Assembly (NCBI GenBank): GCA_947505565.1
Contig: CANNLB010000137.1
Span: forward strand, 1-6,937
Reading direction: 5' to 3'
Origin: Acidobacteriota bacterium
GTDB taxonomy: Bacteria > Acidobacteriota > Terriglobia > Bryobacterales > Bryobacteraceae
Length of the DNA stretch: 6,937 nt
The position numbers and the translations under genes are program-made. Every line of letters starts with the position of its first letter. Position 1 is the first letter of the stretch. Below the pieces are notes generated by a model that was not told the origin of the DNA, did no database searches, and worked only from the letters and a program-made list of their open reading frames with translations. Shown here piece by piece: positions 1-4,196 of this stretch.

Positions 1-60
1 GGCCGCGCCACTGCCAATCACTATCACATCGTGTACTTCGGGCGATTTTTGGATATACAT
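1..60 (-). CDS. GMC-type FAD-dependent oxidoreductase, N-terminal fragment (cut by window edge)
   Basis: Only the first 20 codons are inside the window. They begin at an ATG (58-60, minus strand) and read MYIQKSPEVHDVIVIGSGAA. The stretch DVIVIGSGAA is the opening beta strand and glycine-rich turn (GxGxxG, cut before its last glycine) of an FAD-binding Rossmann fold. The gene starts 2 bases after the stop of a gluconate 2-dehydrogenase subunit 3-like gene and has a GGAG ribosome binding site inside the end of that gene, so the two are almost certainly co-transcribed. In known systems the partner of that small subunit is a GMC-family flavoprotein that oxidises sugars, sugar acids or alcohols at the periplasmic face. 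The family is therefore called mainly from context. No signal peptide is seen, which fits export in complex with a Tat-signal partner. Another FAD-dependent oxidoreductase family is possible; substrate unknown. Confidence 0.72.
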   Translation of the reverse strand, partial: MYIQKSPEVHDVIVIGSGAA

Positions 61-62
61 TC

Positions 63-587
63 TTAGGCTCCATGCTCCGGATGCGTGCAGCCCTTGAACT
101 CCCGCAGGAACGTATTCGCATTCCAGCCAAGCTCCTGGGTTAGTCCTTCCTTCGTCCCGTAGTAACCGTCAATGGTCAGGTCCTTCAATTGTTTAAACAC
201 TCGATACGGCTCGGTTCCCTTCGTCTTGCTCCAGTCGGTCAGCAGCGCGATCTGCTTGGCCGCGTCGCCCTTGCCGAATCCCTGCTTCTTCACCCACGTC
301 AGATCCTTCTTGAGCTGGGCGCCGAGCTTGGCATTGGTATGTGCCTGGAAATCGACGAAGTAGTGGACATTCGCATCGGCCGCCCCCGGGGTATCGGATC
401 TGGGAATGATCTGCTCCACCAACTGTTCTAAAAGCGTCATTTCCTGCTGATTGAAAAATCGCGCTCTTTTCAGCGGGGGCTTCTCTATCTGCAAAAACCC
501 ATGCTGGGAATGGTCTTGCGCTTCGAGGAACGGAACGGCCGCAACTAAGCCTGCCGTCGCCTTTAATACGGACCGACGATCCTTCAT
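63..587 (-). CDS. Gluconate 2-dehydrogenase subunit 3 family protein with Tat signal
   Basis: This 174-residue protein is the small, non-catalytic partner of a GMC flavoprotein dehydrogenase. In characterised gluconate and sorbitol dehydrogenases this subunit is needed for export or stability of the FAD subunit. It begins MKDRRSVLKATAGLVAAVPF, a twin-arginine signal (RRSVLK) followed by a hydrophobic stretch, with likely cleavage near residues 22-24 (LEAQ). The mature part has two blocks typical of the family: FFNQQEMTLLEQLVEQIIPRS (residues 44-64, first part FFNQQEMTLLEQLVEQ), continuing into DTPGA, and a C-terminal block YYGTKEGLTQELGW...FKGCTHPEH (142-172). The single cysteine lies in GCTHPEH. 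The length fits the family. The gene is first in a minus-strand operon, with the flavoprotein starting 2 bases downstream. A perfect TATAAT lies 10 bases before the start. A third cytochrome c subunit, common in proteobacterial complexes, is not visible here. Family call is firm; substrate cannot be told. Confidence 0.9.
   Translation of the reverse strand: MKDRRSVLKATAGLVAAVPFLEAQDHSQHGFLQIEKPPLKRARFFNQQEMTLLEQLVEQIIPRSDTPGAADANVHYFVDFQAHTNAKLGAQLKKDLTWVKKQGFGKGDAAKQIALLTDWSKTKGTEPYRVFKQLKDLTIDGYYGTKEGLTQELGWNANTFLREFKGCTHPEHGA
68..71 (-). promoter_or_regulatory. Ribosome binding site (GGAG) of the GMC oxidoreductase gene
   Basis: The minus strand reads GGAG 7 bases before the ATG at 58-60. 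The site lies in the last Gly-Ala codons of the upstream gene, so ribosomes ending there are placed to restart on the next gene. This supports the chosen start and translational coupling of the pair. Confidence 0.6.
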
Positions 588-596
588 ATTCGCGCC

Positions 597-621
597 TATT
601 ATATCGTTTTTCTGTGATAAA
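597..621 (+). promoter_or_regulatory. Weak candidate promoter elements for the TonB-dependent receptor
   Basis: Two -10-like sites occur on the plus strand before the receptor start at 636. TATTAT (597-602) matches TATAAT at 5 of 6 positions. TGTGATAAA (613-621) resembles an extended -10 (TGn plus GATAAA). Neither has a convincing -35. TATTAT overlaps the minus-strand TATAAT, so polymerases for the two divergent genes would compete if both are used. No Shine-Dalgarno sequence is evident before the ATG. Confidence 0.25.
598..603 (-). promoter_or_regulatory. Candidate -10 element (TATAAT) for the dehydrogenase operon
   Basis: The minus strand carries a perfect TATAAT ending 10 bases before the ATG at 585-587. 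The hexamer 17 bases upstream (621-626, GTCAGT on the minus strand) is a poor -35 match. Transcription starting about 7-8 bases after the element would leave a leader of only about 3 bases, so the mRNA would be nearly leaderless. Alternatively the AGG just after the element is a weak ribosome binding site and the true promoter lies further upstream inside the receptor gene. Confidence 0.45.
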
Positions 622-635
622 CTGACGAATCTTCT

Positions 636-3600
636 ATGAAATTGTTTTCGATCTTTCTCCTCTCGCTAGTAGCTTTCGCGCAATCAGACCGGGGTACCAT
701 ATCGGGCACCGTCTCCGATCCGGCTGGTGCCCTTATTCCCAACGCGACCGTCACCGTCGTCAACCAAGCCAATGGCGTCAAACTCGCCCTTGCCACCACC
801 CAAACCGGCAACTTCTCCGCCCCCTACCTTAACGCTGGACTCTATGAAGTCACCGTCGAAGTCCAGGGCTTCCGCAAGTCGGTCCAGAAGAATGTCCGCG
901 TCCAAGTCGCCCAATCGGCGTCCCTCGATATCACGCTTCAAATCGGGTCAGCCGCGGAATCGATCTCGGTAACGGCCGAATCCCCTCTTCTGAATACGGA
1001 CAGCGCGGCGTCGGCGACGACGATCAATCGCGAGCAACTCAATCAGCTCCCCCTCAACTTCGCCATCGGTCAGGGTGCGATCCGCAACCCGCTCAGCTTC
1101 ACCCAACTGACGCCCGGTGCGTCGATCAATGGCTGGAACAACATTAAGGTAAACGGCGCTCCGGCCGGCACTTTCAAGATCATCTTTGAAGGGCAGGATT
1201 CGACGAGTTCGCTCGACGGTCGCGTCTCGGACGAGTCGCAGCCCTCGGTTGAAGCCGTCGAAGAGTTCACCCTGCAAACCTCCAACTACTCGGCCGAGTT
1301 CGGCCAAGTCGGTGGCGGGCTCTTCAACTTCACCTCCCGCTCCGGCACCAATCAGTACCATAGCTCGGTCTATGACTATTTCGTCAACGAAGCCTTCAAC
1401 GCGGGCATCCCGTTTACGAACAATGGCTCGAACGGACTGGTTCGCCCCCGGGCCCGCCGCAACAACTTCGGCGGCACCTTTGGCGGTCCCCTGACCATCC
1501 CGAAGCTCTACAAGGGCGAGAACAAGACCTTCTTCTTCCTCAACTATGAGAAATACCTGAACAAAGAAGGCAAGTTCGACGGCTACGGCACGGTCCCGAC
1601 CGATGCCTACCGGAATGGTGATTTCTCTGCCGCCCTCACCGGCCGCAACCTCGGCACCGACGGTCTCGGTCGGCCGATCCTTGAAAACACGATCTACGAT
1701 CCGCGGACCAGCCGAGCCGCTGCCGACGGTCGCATCTACCGGGACCTTTTCCCGGGGAACATCGTCCCCACTTCGCTACTCGACCCCGTCGCGCTAAAGA
1801 TTCAGGCCCTGATCCCTAAAGCCAGCAGCGCCGGACTCATCAACAACTTTGAACGCCGGTACAACTTCCGAAAGATTCAGGACATTCCGAGCGTGAAGAT
1901 CGACCACAACTTCACCGGCTCAACGCGCGTCAGCCTTTATTATTCGTTGCAACGCACGGATAAGGACAACGGTCAGGAAGGGCTCCCCGATCCCATCAGC
2001 GCCCGTCGCGACCAAGTGATCCGCGCCCACACGACCCGTGTTAATTTCGACACTTCTCTCCGCCCTGCCCTGCTACTTCACCTCGGCGTCGGCTACCAGC
2101 GCTACCGCAACCCGGACTCGGCGCCTGAGGTGATCACCTCCTACGACGCCGCCGGTCAACTCGGCCTGAAAGGCGGTTTCCTCGCCGGCTTCCCGCGCAT
2201 CACCGCCCTCGGTGGGGCCCAGGGTGGCCTCGGCTTCGACATCGGGCCGACCAACCGCACCCTGTACCTGCAGGACAAGCCCACGGCGGTCGCCTCCGCC
2301 ACCTGGATCAAAGGCACCCACGCATATAAGTTCGGCGGCGAATGGAAGATGGATAACTTCACGAATCGCTCTACCGGTAACGTCGCGGGTAGCTATGCCT
2401 TCGCCGCCGCGCAAACCTCCATGCCGGCCCTGCAAGGGGTCGCTCTCCAAGGTGGCAACGTCGGCTTCAATTACGCCAGCTTCCTGCTCGGCTTCGCCAA
2501 CAGCGCGAGTGTCTCCAATCCGCAGGACCCCCAATACCGCCGTCCCACTTATGGCTTCTTTGTCCAGGATACTTGGCGTTTGACCCGTAAGATCACCCTC
2601 GATTATGGCATCCGCTACGACTATCAACCCGCTTCGGACGAGCTTCATCAGCGGACCTCGATGTTCGATCCGACGGCCAAGAACCCGGCCGCCGGCAACC
2701 TTCTCGGTGGCATCCGTTATGCTGGCAGCGGCAACGGGCGCTGTAACTGTTCCATCTCGAACACCTATCCCTTCGCTTTCGGACCGCGAATCGGCATGGC
2801 TTACCAGTTCGCTCCGAAGTGGGTCGCCCGCGCCGGCTTCGCGGTCAGCTATGCCCAGGTCGCCAACTTCGCCTACATCGGCGGCGGCAACTCGCTCGGC
2901 ATGGGTTTCAACACCATCAACTTCTCCAACCCAGCCTTCGCCGAACCCGGCGTCACTCTCCGCAACGGTCTGTCGTATAACGTCAACGAACTCACCTTCG
3001 CCAGCTACGATCCTGGCATCCGCCCGAGCCTGGGGCAGATCAACTCCCCGCCCGCGCTGGTCGACCCGAACAGCGGTCGTCCCCCGCGGATGGCGAATTG
3101 GAACCTGAGTCTGCAGCGCGAATTCGGTTCCAGCCTCGTCGCCGAAGTGGCCTATGTCGGCAACCGCGGCGCTTGGTTCCGCGCTGATGGCCTCAATGAC
3201 TACAACGGCCTCACCAGCACTCGTCTGAAGTCTTTCGGCCTCGATATCGCCAACGTAGCCGACCGGAGCCTGCTGATCTCGCGGATCGATGCTCCGACGG
3301 TGACCGCTCGTGGATTCCGTAAGCCGTATGACTCCTTTGCCGGCTCCAACACACTGGCGCAATCGCTGCGGCCCTATCCGCAGTTCGGCGGCCTCGGCAG
3401 CCTTTGGGCCCCCCTCGGGAACACCTGGTACGACTCGCTTCAAATCAAGGTCACCAAGCGTTACTCGAAGGGCTTGACGGGCACAATGGCCTACACTTGG
3501 TCCAAGAACCTGACTAACGTCGAGAACCAATCCGGCGGTATCGTTCCGACCAACGACGTCTATAACCGCCCGAACCAGAAGGCCTTCTCGGTGAACGATC

Positions 3601-4196
3601 AACCGCAAGTGCTTGTGCTTGGTTTCAACTACGACTCCCCGCGGTGGAACAAGAACTGGGCGACCAAGGCGTTGCTGAGCAGTTGGACCCTCGGTGGCAT
3701 CGTGCGTTATTCGAGCGGCTTCCCGATTCAGGCTCCGAACTCGAACAATGCTTTGGGCAGCCTGCTGTTCCGCGGCACGCGGATGAACCGCGTCAACAGC
3801 GAACCGCTCTATCTGCAAAACCTGAACAACGGCCAAAGCATCGATCCGTTCAAGCAACTGACACTGAACCCGAAGGCGTGGTCCGACGCGGCGGCTGGGG
3901 AATGGGGTTACGCCGCTGCTTACTATAACGATTACCGCTTCGCCCGCCGCCCGGACGAACAGCTTTCGTTTGGCCGTATGTTCCGGGTAAAAGAGCGTTA
4001 CGTCATCTCCTTCCGGGCCGAGTTCTTTAACGTGCTTAACCGGACTTACTTGAATAACCCCGACTCGGGTAACCCGGCCGCCACGACGCAAATCAACAGC
4101 GCCGGGGTGGTTACCGCCGGGTTCGGTCGGATCAATCCCGCTAGCGTGGCCAATCCTCCCCGCAACGGTCAAGTAGTAGCTCGCTTCCAGTTCTAA
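636..4196 (+). CDS. TonB-dependent receptor, Oar-like, with N-terminal carboxypeptidase-regulatory-like domain
   Basis: This complete 1186-residue outer-membrane protein belongs to the very long receptors abundant in Acidobacteria. Residues 1-15 (MKLFSIFLLSLVAFA) form a Sec signal peptide with cleavage before QSDRGT. Residues about 18-105 are a carboxypeptidase-regulatory-like beta-sandwich (GTISGTVSDPAGALIPNATV ... YEVTVEVQGF). A plug-like region follows, about 115-250, with SNYSAEFGQVGGGLFNFTSRSGTN, of which SNYSAEFGQVGGG (216-228) and TSRSGTN are family hallmarks. The rest is a barrel of alternating aromatic strands with FRAEFFNVLNRTY near the end and a terminal Phe, the outer-membrane insertion signal. 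The start is secure: an in-frame TAA at 618-620 leaves no other start codon. Its only two cysteines form one CNC motif near residue 703. Such receptors import large or scarce ligands with TonB-ExbBD energy; the ligand is unknown. It is divergent from the dehydrogenase operon and converges, with a 4-bp overlap, on the next gene. Confidence 0.93.
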   Translation: MKLFSIFLLSLVAFAQSDRGTISGTVSDPAGALIPNATVTVVNQANGVKLALATTQTGNFSAPYLNAGLYEVTVEVQGFRKSVQKNVRVQVAQSASLDITLQIGSAAESISVTAESPLLNTDSAASATTINREQLNQLPLNFAIGQGAIRNPLSFTQLTPGASINGWNNIKVNGAPAGTFKIIFEGQDSTSSLDGRVSDESQPSVEAVEEFTLQTSNYSAEFGQVGGGLFNFTSRSGTNQYHSSVYDYFVNEAFNAGIPFTNNGSNGLVRPRARRNNFGGTFGGPLTIPKLYKGENKTFFFLNYEKYLNKEGKFDGYGTVPTDAYRNGDFSAALTGRNLGTDGLGRPILENTIYDPRTSRAAADGRIYRDLFPGNIVPTSLLDPVALKIQALIPKASSAGLINNFERRYNFRKIQDIPSVKIDHNFTGSTRVSLYYSLQRTDKDNGQEGLPDPISARRDQVIRAHTTRVNFDTSLRPALLLHLGVGYQRYRNPDSAPEVITSYDAAGQLGLKGGFLAGFPRITALGGAQGGLGFDIGPTNRTLYLQDKPTAVASATWIKGTHAYKFGGEWKMDNFTNRSTGNVAGSYAFAAAQTSMPALQGVALQGGNVGFNYASFLLGFANSASVSNPQDPQYRRPTYGFFVQDTWRLTRKITLDYGIRYDYQPASDELHQRTSMFDPTAKNPAAGNLLGGIRYAGSGNGRCNCSISNTYPFAFGPRIGMAYQFAPKWVARAGFAVSYAQVANFAYIGGGNSLGMGFNTINFSNPAFAEPGVTLRNGLSYNVNELTFASYDPGIRPSLGQINSPPALVDPNSGRPPRMANWNLSLQREFGSSLVAEVAYVGNRGAWFRADGLNDYNGLTSTRLKSFGLDIANVADRSLLISRIDAPTVTARGFRKPYDSFAGSNTLAQSLRPYPQFGGLGSLWAPLGNTWYDSLQIKVTKRYSKGLTGTMAYTWSKNLTNVENQSGGIVPTNDVYNRPNQKAFSVNDQPQVLVLGFNYDSPRWNKNWATKALLSSWTLGGIVRYSSGFPIQAPNSNNALGSLLFRGTRMNRVNSEPLYLQNLNNGQSIDPFKQLTLNPKAWSDAAAGEWGYAAAYYNDYRFARRPDEQLSFGRMFRVKERYVISFRAEFFNVLNRTYLNNPDSGNPAATTQINSAGVVTAGFGRINPASVANPPRNGQVVARFQF

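Noticed and set aside
948..1361. Antisense open frame within the receptor N-terminal region
   Set aside because: It overlaps the conserved plug region of the receptor and its translation is Arg/Gly/Glu-rich with no motif, as expected for a shadow frame.
2073..4172. A 699-codon open frame on the minus strand, antisense to the receptor
   Set aside because: Its translation is low in complexity with no recognisable domain, while the plus-strand frame gives a textbook receptor end to end. Such antisense openness is common in GC-rich genes with biased third positions.
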